Shown: piece after piece, positions 52,984 through 62,145 of the stretch
Numbering within the stretch: the stretch's first letter is position 1
Layout of the letters: each line of letters opens with the position of its first letter
Assembly: GCA_049279675.1 (NCBI GenBank)
Contig: JBAPOP010000162.1
Span: 82,745 to 146,744 of the forward strand
DNA length: 64,000 nt
Direction of reading: 5' to 3'
From: Palsa-147 sp049279675
Lineage (GTDB): Bacteria > Acidobacteriota > Terriglobia > Acidiferrales > UBA7541
Notes under the pieces: generated by a model
Database searches by the model: none
What the model saw: only the letters and a program-made list of their open reading frames with translations
Told to the model about the DNA's origin: nothing
Position numbers and translations under genes: made by a program

Positions 52984-53529
52984 CTACTCTGGCGGCAGTG
53001 AAAGAACGCAGACGTCCTTGAGATTACGATATCGCTCGCCGTAATCGAGGCCGTAGCCCACGACGAATTCGTTGGGAATAGCAAACCCAACGTAGTCGGC
53101 GTTGATATCTTTGATCAGGCGGCGAGACGGCTTGTCGAGAAGCGCGGCGATCTTCAGAACGCGCGGCCGTCGCTGTTGAAGAATGCGGCGAAGGTAGCTC
53201 AGCGTCAGTCCGGTGTCGAGAATGTCCTCGACGAGAATCACGTTGAGCCCCTCGATGCTGCTGTCGAGATCCTTTAGCACGCGGACCTGCCCCGAACTTT
53301 CTTTTCCTTTCCCGTAGCTCGAAACCGCAATGAAATCGAGCGAAGTATCCAAATTGATCTCGCGAACGAGATCGGAAAGGAAAATGCACGCGCCTTTCAG
53401 AACGCCGACGAGATGCAGCCGCTCGCCCTTAAAGTCTTTTGTAATTTCCTTTGCAACTTCCTGCACACGCTTCTTAATTGCGGCGCGACGAATGAGAACT
53501 TTGAGATGGTTGCGCCCTTTGTCTGACAT
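52984..53529 (-). CDS. hpt: hypoxanthine phosphoribosyltransferase
   Basis: Purine salvage: hypoxanthine/guanine plus PRPP to IMP/GMP. 181 residues. The PRPP-binding loop is in NVILVEDILDTGLTLSYL (about 99-116); the flexible loop SSYGKGKESSG (about 71-81) and base contact region KDINADYVGFAIPNEFVVGY are typical. Start ATG 53529 has AGGGG upstream. First gene of the hpt-rpiB-deoC run with a clear promoter. Confidence 0.95.
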   Translation of the reverse strand: MSDKGRNHLKVLIRRAAIKKRVQEVAKEITKDFKGERLHLVGVLKGACIFLSDLVREINLDTSLDFIAVSSYGKGKESSGQVRVLKDLDSSIEGLNVILVEDILDTGLTLSYLRRILQQRRPRVLKIAALLDKPSRRLIKDINADYVGFAIPNEFVVGYGLDYGERYRNLKDVCVLSLPPE

Positions 53530-53559
53530 TGATGATTATCCCCTGACGAGAAGGCGGGT

Positions 53560-53588
53560 ACTTTAACCCACGCCGCTAGCTATGACAA
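53560..53588 (-). promoter_or_regulatory. sigma70-like promoter of hpt-rpiB-deoC
   Basis: Minus strand: -35 TTGTCA (53588-53583), 17-base spacer, -10 TAAAGT (53565-53560). Predicted start near 53553, leader about 24 bases containing the hpt ribosome site. Confidence 0.55.
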
Positions 53589-53750
53589 GGAGCGGAGAAT
53601 CTCCGCGTGATGTGCGGCGCGATGAGGGGCTGCGGTCAAGCAGCAAATCCATTGGCAGTTCATCGTTCACTGGCCCCTGCGAATTTCGAATTCCGAAAAC
53701 AAACGTGACACGATTGTCATCCTTCGCGTCCCCGGCGGGGATCCGCGCAA

Positions 53751-54341
53751 TCAGCTCAGCCGCAATTCCGCGCGGATTTTATCGATTGATTTGTCTTTCC
53801 AATGCCGTCCAACATTCTCGAGGGATGAAAACGATCGGCTGTCCATCCGGTCAATGTAAAGGGTCCCGAAAAGATGATCGATCTCGTGTTGCAGAATGCG
53901 GGCGTACCATCCCGAGCCCTCAATAATCTTGGGCTTTCCGTACTCGTCGAGGCATTCCACGCGCACTCGACGCGCGCGCGGAACGATGGCCGCAAATCCA
54001 GGCAGACTGAGACAGCCTTCGAAGAATTCCGCCTTCTGCGTGCTCATCTTTCGGATCTTCGGATTGATGATGACGTGAAAAGGCACTGACTTTCGCTCGC
54101 GCTCGGCGAGCTTTTCCGCTGAAGCATCCTTGTGATACTCGGCTCGATCCTCGATCACCGCGATTTGCAGCGATATGCCGATTTGCGGGGCGGCAAGCCC
54201 CACGCCCGGCGCGTCGCGCATCGTCTCGCGCATTCTCTCGATAAGCTTGCGAATCGAGTTGCTCGATATTTCAGGGACCGTAAGCGGACGCGCTTTCTCC
54301 CGCAACACAGGCTCGCCAACTTGGACAATTTTCAAGAGCAT
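53751..54341 (-). CDS. def: peptide deformylase
   Basis: Removes the formyl group from nascent proteins; iron/zinc enzyme. 196 residues from ATG 54341 (MLLKIVQVGEPVLREKAR); the frame stays open upstream to 54671 but that part is an out-of-frame shadow of the TolB-like gene. The three conserved motifs are GVGLAAPQIG, EGCLSLPG and QHEIDHLFGTLYIDR. fmt, its usual partner, is absent. The start lies 25 bases after the TolB-like stop. Confidence 0.94.
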   Translation of the reverse strand: MLLKIVQVGEPVLREKARPLTVPEISSNSIRKLIERMRETMRDAPGVGLAAPQIGISLQIAVIEDRAEYHKDASAEKLAERERKSVPFHVIINPKIRKMSTQKAEFFEGCLSLPGFAAIVPRARRVRVECLDEYGKPKIIEGSGWYARILQHEIDHLFGTLYIDRMDSRSFSSLENVGRHWKDKSIDKIRAELRLS

Positions 54342-54366
54342 GCGCAGGCCGGTATCGCTCTTCCCA

Positions 54367-55467
54367 TCATTCAGCCCAATCCGCGATGAAAATATTCGTC
54401 TCGTGGGGCACCTTGCCATTCCGGTTCGACGCCCATACGAGCCGTTTCCCATCCGAGCTGAACATCGGGAAACCGTCAAAGTCCGGATGGTAGGTGATGC
54501 GATCGAGGCCGCTGCCATCCTCGTTGATGATGTAGAGATCGAAATTACGGGGATTGTTCGGGTCCGCCACGTTCGATGCAAAAATGATTCGCTTTCCGTC
54601 GGGATGCCAGAACGGCGCGAAATTTGCCGCGCCATTGTGCGTGACTTGATGCTTGTGTTCGCCATCCGCATCCATTACCCAAATTTCCAGATTGCCCGGC
54701 CGAATGAGTCCGCGAGCGAGTAGCGCTTTGTAGTCGGCGATTTCCTCGGGCGTCGTCGGATGCTCCGCGCGGTAAACAATTTTCTTCCCGTCATAAGAGA
54801 AGAATGGACCGCCATCGTAGCCAAGCTCGTGCGTCAATTGGCGGACATGAGTGCCGTCAATATTCATCGTATAAACGTCGAGATCGCCGTTGCGCGTGGA
54901 GGTAAATACAATTTGCTTTCCGTCGCGGCTGATCGTTGACTCAGCATCGTACCCCGGGCTGTACGACAATCTCTTCAAATCGCTGCCGTCGGGCTTGGCT
55001 GTGTAAATTTCATACGTGTCGTATATCGGCCAGACGTACCCCTGCGAGTAGTCCGGTTTGGGCGGGCACGCCGCGCTCGCTTCGTGCGTGGAGGAATAGA
55101 GAATTCTTTCACCAGACGGGAAGAAATAGCCGCAGGTCGTGCGCCCTTTTCCCGTGCTGACAAGTTTTGGCGTCGCGGGCTTCCCGTCGGGAGTGTCCAC
55201 CGGCATCGTGTACATCTGATCGCACGGCACGCTGTCACCCTGGTGCTGAAAGATCAGAGTTTTGTCGTCGATCGAGAAATACGCCTCAGCGTTTTGTCCG
55301 CCGAACGTGAGTTGCCGCACGTTGCGCAAATGCTTTTCCGACGGCAGCGCGAGGGATTGCGGGTTGCCCTGAGGGCCTCCCGAGTCTTGTCCGCGGCTCA
55401 CCACGGACGCGAGCGCGACAAGAACGACCGCCAACAAAGCCGTCCTATTGACGAAACGAGCCTTCAA
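54367..55467 (-). CDS. exported TolB-like PD40 beta-propeller protein
   Basis: 366 residues. Signal peptide about 1-27, then repeated PD40/WD40-like blades containing the pattern SxDGKxIVF/xxxSDGKRLVWASNR (for example FSSDGKRLVWASNRNGK and ISRDGKQIVFTSTRNG). The propeller is of TolB type, although TolB itself is adjacent to pal and tolQRA, which are not here. Five cysteines occur, two of them close to each other around residues 120-136. Periplasmic; role unknown. Confidence 0.85.
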   Translation of the reverse strand: MKARFVNRTALLAVVLVALASVVSRGQDSGGPQGNPQSLALPSEKHLRNVRQLTFGGQNAEAYFSIDDKTLIFQHQGDSVPCDQMYTMPVDTPDGKPATPKLVSTGKGRTTCGYFFPSGERILYSSTHEASAACPPKPDYSQGYVWPIYDTYEIYTAKPDGSDLKRLSYSPGYDAESTISRDGKQIVFTSTRNGDLDVYTMNIDGTHVRQLTHELGYDGGPFFSYDGKKIVYRAEHPTTPEEIADYKALLARGLIRPGNLEIWVMDADGEHKHQVTHNGAANFAPFWHPDGKRIIFASNVADPNNPRNFDLYIINEDGSGLDRITYHPDFDGFPMFSSDGKRLVWASNRNGKVPHETNIFIADWAE

Positions 55468-55695
55468 GATGTGTGCCTCAAATTCTATGCCTCCGAATCA
55501 TATTACCGCGAGCGTGCGATTGCGCAATCGTGGTTTTGGACGCCAAAAAAGAAGTTGCGCGATTCGCAAAGCTGGTCGATCAAGCGAAAATAAATTGCGC
55601 CGTGTGAGTTGCAAGTGTGGCTGAGCAATTTCCGGCGCCGCTATCTATGCTAACCTTCAAATCGACTTTTTTCGTCGGCCTTTCGGTGTCTTAAA

Positions 55696-56853
55696 ATGTT
55701 TTCCGATCGCACAAATTGGAATCTCCAGGCGAATCCTCTCAGCGACGCGCTGGCTCGTCACCGCGCCGCGAAGAAGCCTCTTCTCGATCTCACCGCTTCC
55801 AACCCTACCCAATGCGGATTTGCGTATAACGGCACTTCGATTCTTGGAGCATTGGGAAATCCCTCTGTGCTCACGTACGAACCCGATCCACGCGGCCTCA
55901 TCGAAGCACGTCGCGCCGTCGCGAAGTATTACGCAGATCGAGGCACAGACGTACGGATTAACGACATCATTCTGACCACGAGCACCAGTGAGGCGTACAC
56001 ATTCGTTTTGCGAACACTTTGCAATCCGGGCGATGAAATCCTGATTCCGCAGCCGAGCTACCCGCTTTTTGAACTCTTGGCAGAAATTCAAGACGTGGCA
56101 CTCATCCGCTACCCGCTTGTCTACGATCACGGCTGGCAAATCGATTTCCACACGCTCGAGAGTGCCATCACCCCACGCACTCGGGCCATCATCGTAGTTC
56201 ATCCGAATAATCCGACCGGGCATTACGTGAAGGCGGACGAGGTCGCGCAACTCAACGAGGTTTGCTCCGAGCGAGGTCTTGTGCTCATTTCAGACGAAGT
56301 CTTCCTCGATTTCAATCTTGCCAACGAGGCGCCCGCCAGTCTCGCTGCGAACGACGCTGCCCAGACGTTCACAACCAGCGGAATCTCAAAAATTTGTGGC
56401 CTTCCGCAAATGAAGGCCGCGTGGCTGATCGCAAGCGGCCCGCAGGAATTGGAAACAGAAGCACTCGCACGGCTCGAAGTCGTCGCAGACACCTATCTCT
56501 CGATGAACGCACCGATCCAAGCCGCGCTTCCGGCATTCCTGGATCAGCGCCACGATATTCAAAGCCAAATTATGCGCCGCGTGACCAACAATCTAGAACA
56601 ACTCGACACACAACTCGCGGCGCATAAATCCTGCAGCCGATTGGCCCTCGAAGGTGGCTGGTACGCAATCCTTCGCGCGCCGGCGACGCGTTCGGACGAA
56701 GAGGTCGCAATCGATTTGCTAACGACTCAAAATGTTTATGTCCACCCGGGGCATTTCTACGATTTCGAATCCGACGGATATTTGATTGTTAGCCTCATCG
56801 CGACGCCCGGGGATTTTGCGGAAGGTATAAAGCGCCTGCTCTCGAACTTCTAA
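55696..56853 (+). CDS. class I/II pyridoxal-phosphate aminotransferase
   Basis: 385 residues. Fold-type I aminotransferase: SNPTQCGFAY near the N-terminus, VHPNNPTGHYV (cofactor/substrate motif), LVLISDEVFLDF (Asp that contacts the pyridine), and the PLP lysine in TSGISKICGLPQMK. The substrate group cannot be told; alanine, aspartate or aromatic aminotransferase are possible. Divergent from the TolB-like gene across 228 bases that show no defendable promoter pair. Confidence 0.92.
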   Translation: MFSDRTNWNLQANPLSDALARHRAAKKPLLDLTASNPTQCGFAYNGTSILGALGNPSVLTYEPDPRGLIEARRAVAKYYADRGTDVRINDIILTTSTSEAYTFVLRTLCNPGDEILIPQPSYPLFELLAEIQDVALIRYPLVYDHGWQIDFHTLESAITPRTRAIIVVHPNNPTGHYVKADEVAQLNEVCSERGLVLISDEVFLDFNLANEAPASLAANDAAQTFTTSGISKICGLPQMKAAWLIASGPQELETEALARLEVVADTYLSMNAPIQAALPAFLDQRHDIQSQIMRRVTNNLEQLDTQLAAHKSCSRLALEGGWYAILRAPATRSDEEVAIDLLTTQNVYVHPGHFYDFESDGYLIVSLIATPGDFAEGIKRLLSNF

Positions 56854-57013
56854 TCGCAGGGCCTACCGCCGCGTCCGCCATGTCCGAGTACAGCAACAAT
56901 ATTGTTGTCCCCACTTGCGAATTCGTCCGCGATATTGGAAGCTATTTTCTTCCCATGATTTGCAATCGCGATGTCGAAATGTGGCGAAGACAACTGAGGC
57001 TGCTCAACTGACG

Positions 57014-58765
57014 ATGCCCCAACCTTCTCAAACCGTCCGCGCGGCCTACTTTTCAATGGAAATTGCTCTTTCTCCCGACATTCCCACGTATGCCGGAGGC
57101 CTCGGAGTTCTTGCCGGAGATACGCTGCGCTCGGCCGCGGACGCAAGTATGCCGCTGGCAGCCGTTACTCTGCTCTATCGCAAAGGCTACTTCGATCAGC
57201 ACCTCGATGAGAACGGCAACCAGACTGAAACCCCGACGACATGGAATCCCGAGGCGGTACTCGAACCCTTGGACGCTCGCGCAACGATCGTCGTCGAAGG
57301 CCGCAAAGTAGTCCTCCGCGCGTGGCAATACTCCGTTCGTGGACTTGGCGGCTCGATCGTTCCCGTATATCTCCTCGACTCGGCGCTTCCCGAAAATAGC
57401 GAATTCGATCAAACGATCACCGAGCGGCTCTATGGCGGCGACACACACTACCGCCTTTGCCAGGAAGCTGTACTGGGAATCGGCGGCACGGAAATGCTGG
57501 CAGCGCTTGGCCACAAAAATCTCGTCAACTATCACATGAACGAGGGACACGCGGCGTTGTTGACGATCGCGCTGCTCGAAGAACACTTGCACGGCCGTCC
57601 GCTGACGAAGGTAACCGACGAGGACATCGACTATCTGAAGCGAAAATGTATTTTCACCACGCACACTCCCGTACCCGCCGGGCACGACCAATTTCAGAGA
57701 GAACTCGTTCACAGCGTTCTTGGTGAGGAGCGCACCGAACTCTTGGACAAGCTCGGCTGCTTCACGGGCGACACACTGAACTTGACGTTCCTTGGCTTCC
57801 GCTGCTCGGGTTACATCAACGGCGTCGCCATGCATCACGGCGAAGTTTCGCGCGCCATGTTTCCAAATTATCCCGTTCACTCGATTACGAATGGAGTCCA
57901 CGCCGGAACATGGACTTCTCCGGCGTTCCAGGAACTCTTCGACCGGCATATCCCGGATTGGCGGCGTGACAACAATTATCTTCGTTACGCGATCGGAATC
58001 CCTCTCGAAGAAATCAAAGAGGCGCACGCCCGCGCCAAAGAGGAATTGATCAAAGAAATTCGAGAGGCCACGGGCGTACAGTTCGATGAAAATGCGATGA
58101 CTATCGGCTTTGCTCGCCGCGCCGCCACATACAAGCGTGCGGATTTTCTGTTCTCAGACCCGGATCGGCTGAAATCGATTGCTCATCGCGTGGGATCGCT
58201 TCAGGTCGTGTACGCCGGCAAAGCGCATCCCAGCGATGAACCTGGCAAGGCGCTCATCCATCGCGTATTCGAACAAATGGCGGCGCTGAAGAATGTTATC
58301 CGTATCGTTTACGTCCCGAATTACAACATGCGCTGGGGCCAACTTCTCACAAGCGGAGTTGATTTGTGGCTGAACACGCCCATACGCCCCTATGAGGCCT
58401 CCGGCACGAGCGGCATGAAGGCGGCTCTCAATGGCGTTCCCAGCCTGAGTGTGCCGGATGGATGGTGGCCGGAGGGCCACGTGGAAGGCGCCACGGGATG
58501 GGACATCGCGGTTAAGGAGAACTCCGAGCTGCACTCCAGTGAAATGGCCTCCATGTACGAGAAGCTGGAATTCACGATTCTTCCAATGTTTTACAAGCGC
58601 AGAAATTCGTATGCAGAAGTCATGCGGAACTCGATTGCGCTGAACGGGTCGTTCTTCAATACGCAACGAATGCTGTCTCAATACATCCTGAATGCCTATT
58701 TTCAGGATGACAAAGCCGACCGCGCAAGAAAGCTGCCGAAAAAAGCCGCAGAAGTAAAAGTCTAG
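57014..58765 (+). CDS. glgP: alpha-glucan phosphorylase (short GlgP type)
   Basis: Phosphorolysis of glycogen or maltodextrin to glucose 1-phosphate. 583 residues from ATG 57014 (MPQPSQTVRAAYFSMEIAL); about 270 shorter than E. coli GlgP, as in the small archaeal/bacterial alpha-glucan phosphorylase type. YFSMEIALSPDIPTYAGGLG at the N-terminus, CIFTTHTPVPAGHDQF, ITNGVHAGTW, and the PLP lysine in EASGTSGMKAALNG. No other glycogen genes are in the window. Confidence 0.93.
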   Translation: MPQPSQTVRAAYFSMEIALSPDIPTYAGGLGVLAGDTLRSAADASMPLAAVTLLYRKGYFDQHLDENGNQTETPTTWNPEAVLEPLDARATIVVEGRKVVLRAWQYSVRGLGGSIVPVYLLDSALPENSEFDQTITERLYGGDTHYRLCQEAVLGIGGTEMLAALGHKNLVNYHMNEGHAALLTIALLEEHLHGRPLTKVTDEDIDYLKRKCIFTTHTPVPAGHDQFQRELVHSVLGEERTELLDKLGCFTGDTLNLTFLGFRCSGYINGVAMHHGEVSRAMFPNYPVHSITNGVHAGTWTSPAFQELFDRHIPDWRRDNNYLRYAIGIPLEEIKEAHARAKEELIKEIREATGVQFDENAMTIGFARRAATYKRADFLFSDPDRLKSIAHRVGSLQVVYAGKAHPSDEPGKALIHRVFEQMAALKNVIRIVYVPNYNMRWGQLLTSGVDLWLNTPIRPYEASGTSGMKAALNGVPSLSVPDGWWPEGHVEGATGWDIAVKENSELHSSEMASMYEKLEFTILPMFYKRRNSYAEVMRNSIALNGSFFNTQRMLSQYILNAYFQDDKADRARKLPKKAAEVKV

Positions 58766-58922
58766 CCGGAAAAGTTGGTGGCGCCGCGCACTTGTGCTAT
58801 CCGGATTGCGCTCTACGCCTTATCCCGCCTGAACAGAAAACAACGAATGAGGATTATCGGCCGAGACACACTGCGGACGGCGCTTCGGCAAGGTTTATTC
58901 GCATCGACGATTTCTGCGGCGA

Positions 58923-59450
58923 TCAAGTCCCTTTTACGTCGTCGCGGAGACGTCCCGCTCGCAGGCCTTTCGGCAATTTGAGTTGGAGCACACCATGCTT
59001 CAGGATTGCCGTCGCCTTCGCGGCATCAACTTCTGCGGGCAGGTCAATCACGCGAAGGATTTCGTCCGAGCACTGTTCCCGGTAGACGATCTTCGCCTTC
59101 ATCTCCTCGTCCTTGCTGATTTCCTTCTTCCCGCTGATCATCAGCCGGCGCGGTTCGAGGCTGACTTGCAATTGCTCGGCACTGAAACCCGGAACTTCAA
59201 CACCAACCGTGAAGGCATCTTCGGATTCGGTGAGACTCAAATGCACCGGGTGGAGCAGCTCTTCTTCCGCCCTAAACCAATCATCGAGTTCCCGCCCGAG
59301 AATACCGCCATTGTTTTGGAAGATTTCGAACGCGCGGAGCTCGATGCTGTCGTGGATTTGATTCCGCCGGTCAAGCAGGATGCTTGGTTCAACCAGCTTT
59401 ACAGACGTTGCAACAGGGGCCATCTGAGTTGCCGTCGCTTTTTCGTTCAT
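58923..59450 (-). CDS. Hsp20/alpha-crystallin small heat-shock protein
   Basis: 175 residues from ATG 59450, with AGGAG upstream. The alpha-crystallin domain covers about residues 70-165 (LSLTESEDAFTVGVEVPGF, RVIDLPAEVDAAKATAILKHGVLQLKLPK split). An unusually long N-terminus (about 1-70) contains ILGRELDDWFRAEEELL. ATP-independent chaperone. Neither a CIRCE element nor a sigma32-type promoter was found upstream. Confidence 0.88.
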   Translation of the reverse strand: MNEKATATQMAPVATSVKLVEPSILLDRRNQIHDSIELRAFEIFQNNGGILGRELDDWFRAEEELLHPVHLSLTESEDAFTVGVEVPGFSAEQLQVSLEPRRLMISGKKEISKDEEMKAKIVYREQCSDEILRVIDLPAEVDAAKATAILKHGVLQLKLPKGLRAGRLRDDVKGT

Positions 59451-59746
59451 TTTCCTCACTCCTTTGAGATCATTCCGTACTGCTCACCGTAAGAGCCGAG
59501 AATCGGAGAATCGATTACTCCAAGAGACGGTAGTCCTCGGGGAGCGGTTACATTCTCCTCGTGGAACGCGAGGCGCACGGTGACACGCGTCACATTATTC
59601 GGTCGCGAAGTTCAATATCGGCTTCCCGGCGGATCTCATTAGACGCCCATCAGGCGGGCGCTTCACAAGGAGCTGGAGATAATACGCGAGAGCTTCGCTG
59701 GTAGCGCCTGAAGTGACGCCAACATGAGGGTCTTGCCGATGCTCCG

Positions 59747-60871
59747 CTAAAAGCTAAGTGCTGGTTCATTTCGATGCAGAAACCAGCGGTCGAGAATCAC
59801 GTGCCGTGAGAACCAATCGCTCGCAAAAAGTCGCTGCGCGAGCGCGCTAACGAGCCGGTCCGGAAGCCGCCGGCCAATCGCCGCTGACAATTCCGAATCG
59901 GATTTCCCAAATCGGTCGAGCAGTAATTGGCGGTAAGTTTCCAACCGATCCTGCGTATATTTACCGTCGGCAGCAGCGATCGCTTTCGCGGCCAACAAAC
60001 CCGATTCGATGGCCGGGCGAATACCTTCCCCGCTTTGCGAATAAGCGAGCCCCATCGCATCACCTACCAGCAATATGCCGTCGCTGATCATTTTGCGTTT
60101 GGTTCCTCGATAAAGGAGATACGCGTGGCCCGTCATCGCCTTCGGCAGATCGAAAGTTAGCTTGCCGCTATCGCGCAAGAACTTCACGAAACGCGACACA
60201 TGTTGCGGCAGCCCGTGCGGGTCCAACCTTCCGAGTCCTACGTTGAGGAAGTTTTGTTTGCGAAAGCACCATCCGTAACCCTTGATGTCGGATGAGAAAA
60301 ACAGTTCAGGAATCTCGGGACGAATGTGGCAAGCCTCGGCCTGGCTCGGCGTCATCTCGAATTCGGTCTCCTGCGCCGCGACGGCCACTTCCTCGCGCGC
60401 ATCCGCACCCAGATGCCGCGCAATCGGGCAGAAGTGACCACCCGCGCCGACGATCAGTCGCGCCTTGATCTCGCCGTTAACCAGCCACTGATCTCCGGTT
60501 CGCTCGATCGACTTGAACGGCGCCGCTTTGAACACCCGCGCTCCGGAACGGTTGAGAAGGAACTCGTCAAATTCACAGCGGCGGATGCCGTAACTGATTG
60601 TCGCGTGGTAATCCGTGAGGACTTCTGCGCCGCCCATGCGGCTGGTGCGAAACCCAGTGATCGGCTGAAGAACGCGCCCGGAGCCGTATTCGTTGGCGCT
60701 AATCTCGAGTTCTTCCACGACGGCCGGCGTGATCCAGCCGCCGCACACTTTGTCGCGAGGAAAAACCCTCTTGTCGAGAACTCCGGCGTCAATGCCCTCG
60801 CGTCGCAATGCCCATGCGCAGGATGAGCCTGCCGGTCCCGCGCCAACGATCAGGACATCGCATGAATCCAT
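59747..60871 (-). CDS. placeholder orientation entry: see next (geranylgeranyl-reductase-like flavoprotein)
   Basis: Same gene as the following entry, written in transcription order; use the following entry for coordinates. Confidence 0.05.
   Translation of the reverse strand: MDSCDVLIVGAGPAGSSCAWALRREGIDAGVLDKRVFPRDKVCGGWITPAVVEELEISANEYGSGRVLQPITGFRTSRMGGAEVLTDYHATISYGIRRCEFDEFLLNRSGARVFKAAPFKSIERTGDQWLVNGEIKARLIVGAGGHFCPIARHLGADAREEVAVAAQETEFEMTPSQAEACHIRPEIPELFFSSDIKGYGWCFRKQNFLNVGLGRLDPHGLPQHVSRFVKFLRDSGKLTFDLPKAMTGHAYLLYRGTKRKMISDGILLVGDAMGLAYSQSGEGIRPAIESGLLAAKAIAAADGKYTQDRLETYRQLLLDRFGKSDSELSAAIGRRLPDRLVSALAQRLFASDWFSRHVILDRWFLHRNEPALSF
59747..60871 (-). CDS. geranylgeranyl-reductase-family FAD-dependent oxidoreductase
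   Basis: 374 residues from ATG 60871, which overlaps the end of the CFA-synthase gene by 22 bases. FAD-binding VLIVGAGPAGSSCAWALRREG (read VGAGPAGSSCAWAL) at the N-terminus, FPRDKVCGGWITP, and the second FAD motif LVGDAMGLAYSQSGEGIRPA. This p-hydroxybenzoate-hydroxylase-like fold includes archaeal lipid and chlorophyll-chain reductases; a role in isoprenoid or lipid reduction is inferred, partly from its fusion-like neighbour. Halogenases and monooxygenases share the fold, so substrate is open. Confidence 0.87.
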   Translation of the reverse strand: MDSCDVLIVGAGPAGSSCAWALRREGIDAGVLDKRVFPRDKVCGGWITPAVVEELEISANEYGSGRVLQPITGFRTSRMGGAEVLTDYHATISYGIRRCEFDEFLLNRSGARVFKAAPFKSIERTGDQWLVNGEIKARLIVGAGGHFCPIARHLGADAREEVAVAAQETEFEMTPSQAEACHIRPEIPELFFSSDIKGYGWCFRKQNFLNVGLGRLDPHGLPQHVSRFVKFLRDSGKLTFDLPKAMTGHAYLLYRGTKRKMISDGILLVGDAMGLAYSQSGEGIRPAIESGLLAAKAIAAADGKYTQDRLETYRQLLLDRFGKSDSELSAAIGRRLPDRLVSALAQRLFASDWFSRHVILDRWFLHRNEPALSF

Positions 60872-62100
60872 CGGGACTCTTCTTTCGTTTGAGCATCTTC
60901 GCGATAAAGATATTGGCGCGTCCACGGGATTTGCTTACACTCCGATCCCGCGAATACAACCTGGAACAATTGGAGCGAACCCACACGAAACGCCACCAGC
61001 GAACCAGCGAGATATAGCCGCCAAGCCCGGACAAACTCGGCGTCGAACATTTTGCTAACCTGGTCGAGCGAATTCTCGAACCGGTTCAGCCAATGCTCGA
61101 GCGTCTTCGCATAATGGAATCGCAAATTCTCGACATCCTGCACGGAAAAATTCCACGGTTGAAGCATGCCTAGAGCCTCACCAAGTGTCGGCGCGTACGC
61201 TCCAGGGAAAATCCGCTTCCGAATCCAGCGGCTGAACGCCCGCGGCTGGTTCCTCCCGATAAAGTGGAGAAATCCGCGGCCCGAATTGCCGATGGACCGA
61301 TGGATGATGGCTCCCAGTTCCTCATAATTCTCGGCACCAACGTGTTCGAGCATGCCGACGGAAACGAACGCATCGCACGTACCCGAGATATTCCTGTAGT
61401 CGTCTTCGATAAATTCGACGAGATGAGTCAGTCCCTCGGTTTTGGCTCGCTCACGGGCAAATTGGATTTGCTCTCTCGATATGTTGAATGCGCGGACGTT
61501 GACTCCGTAATTCTTCGCCATATGAATCGCGAGCGCGCCCCATCCGCAGCCCGCCTCAATCACCCGCTCTCCAGGCCGCAGTTGGACTTTGCGGCAGACG
61601 TAGTCCAGCTTCGCCTGTTGCGCTTCTTCGAGAGAAGCGTCGGGTGATGGGAAGTACGCGCACGTATAAATCAATCGAGGATCGAGCCAGAGCTTGTAAA
61701 ACTCGTTCGTCAAATCATAGTGATGATGGATGTTGCGCGCCGATCCTTCCCGCGTGTTGGCTTGCCGCCAGTCCTGCCAACGCTCCCACGTTCTGCGGTA
61801 CAGGCCTGCCGGCCCGGTGCCGGCCCCCGAATAAAAAAGGTTTTCGAGAAGGCGGATCAAATCGCCGCCGATGCGTATCGTCCCCGCCGCGTAGCCATCG
61901 CCGAAGCCCACTTCAGGATTCAACGCCATGGCAACAAGCGTCTTGCGGTCCCCGATGAAAACCGTATCAACCGGCTCCTTCTGAAATGGCAACACTCCGT
62001 CGCTATCTCCAAACACAAATCGAATCGGTGCATCGCCAGTCAAACCTTGGATTTTAGCTAGCAACTTCCGTTCGAAGGGGGTGGCCCCTTTACTGGCCAT
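60850..62100 (-). CDS. cyclopropane-fatty-acyl-phospholipid synthase family protein
   Basis: SAM-dependent methyltransferase that adds a methylene across a lipid double bond. 416 residues from ATG 62100, with AGGAG upstream; the frame extends to 62190 but not with family sequence. Landmarks: YDLTNEFYKLWLDPRLIYTCAYF, the SAM site VIEAGCGWGALAIHMAKNYGV read as IEAGCGWGALAIHM, VSVGMLEHVG and HFIGRNQPRAFSRWIRKRIFPG. A hairpin sits in its leader at 62126-62145. Confidence 0.93.
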   Translation of the reverse strand: MASKGATPFERKLLAKIQGLTGDAPIRFVFGDSDGVLPFQKEPVDTVFIGDRKTLVAMALNPEVGFGDGYAAGTIRIGGDLIRLLENLFYSGAGTGPAGLYRRTWERWQDWRQANTREGSARNIHHHYDLTNEFYKLWLDPRLIYTCAYFPSPDASLEEAQQAKLDYVCRKVQLRPGERVIEAGCGWGALAIHMAKNYGVNVRAFNISREQIQFARERAKTEGLTHLVEFIEDDYRNISGTCDAFVSVGMLEHVGAENYEELGAIIHRSIGNSGRGFLHFIGRNQPRAFSRWIRKRIFPGAYAPTLGEALGMLQPWNFSVQDVENLRFHYAKTLEHWLNRFENSLDQVSKMFDAEFVRAWRLYLAGSLVAFRVGSLQLFQVVFAGSECKQIPWTRQYLYREDAQTKEESRWIHAMS

Positions 62101-62125
62101 GGCTGGATGCTCCTCTCGCGTCTGC

Positions 62126-62145
62126 GGGGGCTGGACAGAGCCCCC
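62126..62145 (-). promoter_or_regulatory. GC-rich hairpin in the CFA-synthase leader
   Basis: On the minus strand GGGGGCT (62145-62139), loop CTGTCC, AGCCCCC (62132-62126): a perfect 7-bp stem 25 bases before the ATG and just above the AGGAG ribosome site. It could affect initiation or act as a small-RNA target. No T tract follows. Confidence 0.35.

Noticed and set aside
57053..58027. A 324-codon open frame on the minus strand opposite glgP
   Set aside because: Antisense shadow of a conserved enzyme; no ribosome site and no family resemblance.
58775..58981. A 68-codon open frame between glgP and hsp20
   Set aside because: It overlaps the hsp20 end, has no ribosome site and an Arg/Leu composition typical of shadow frames.
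59498..59513. Two tandem copies of GAGAATCG in the hsp20 upstream region
   Set aside because: Only two 8-base units, no dyad symmetry, and not a CIRCE or other known heat-shock element.
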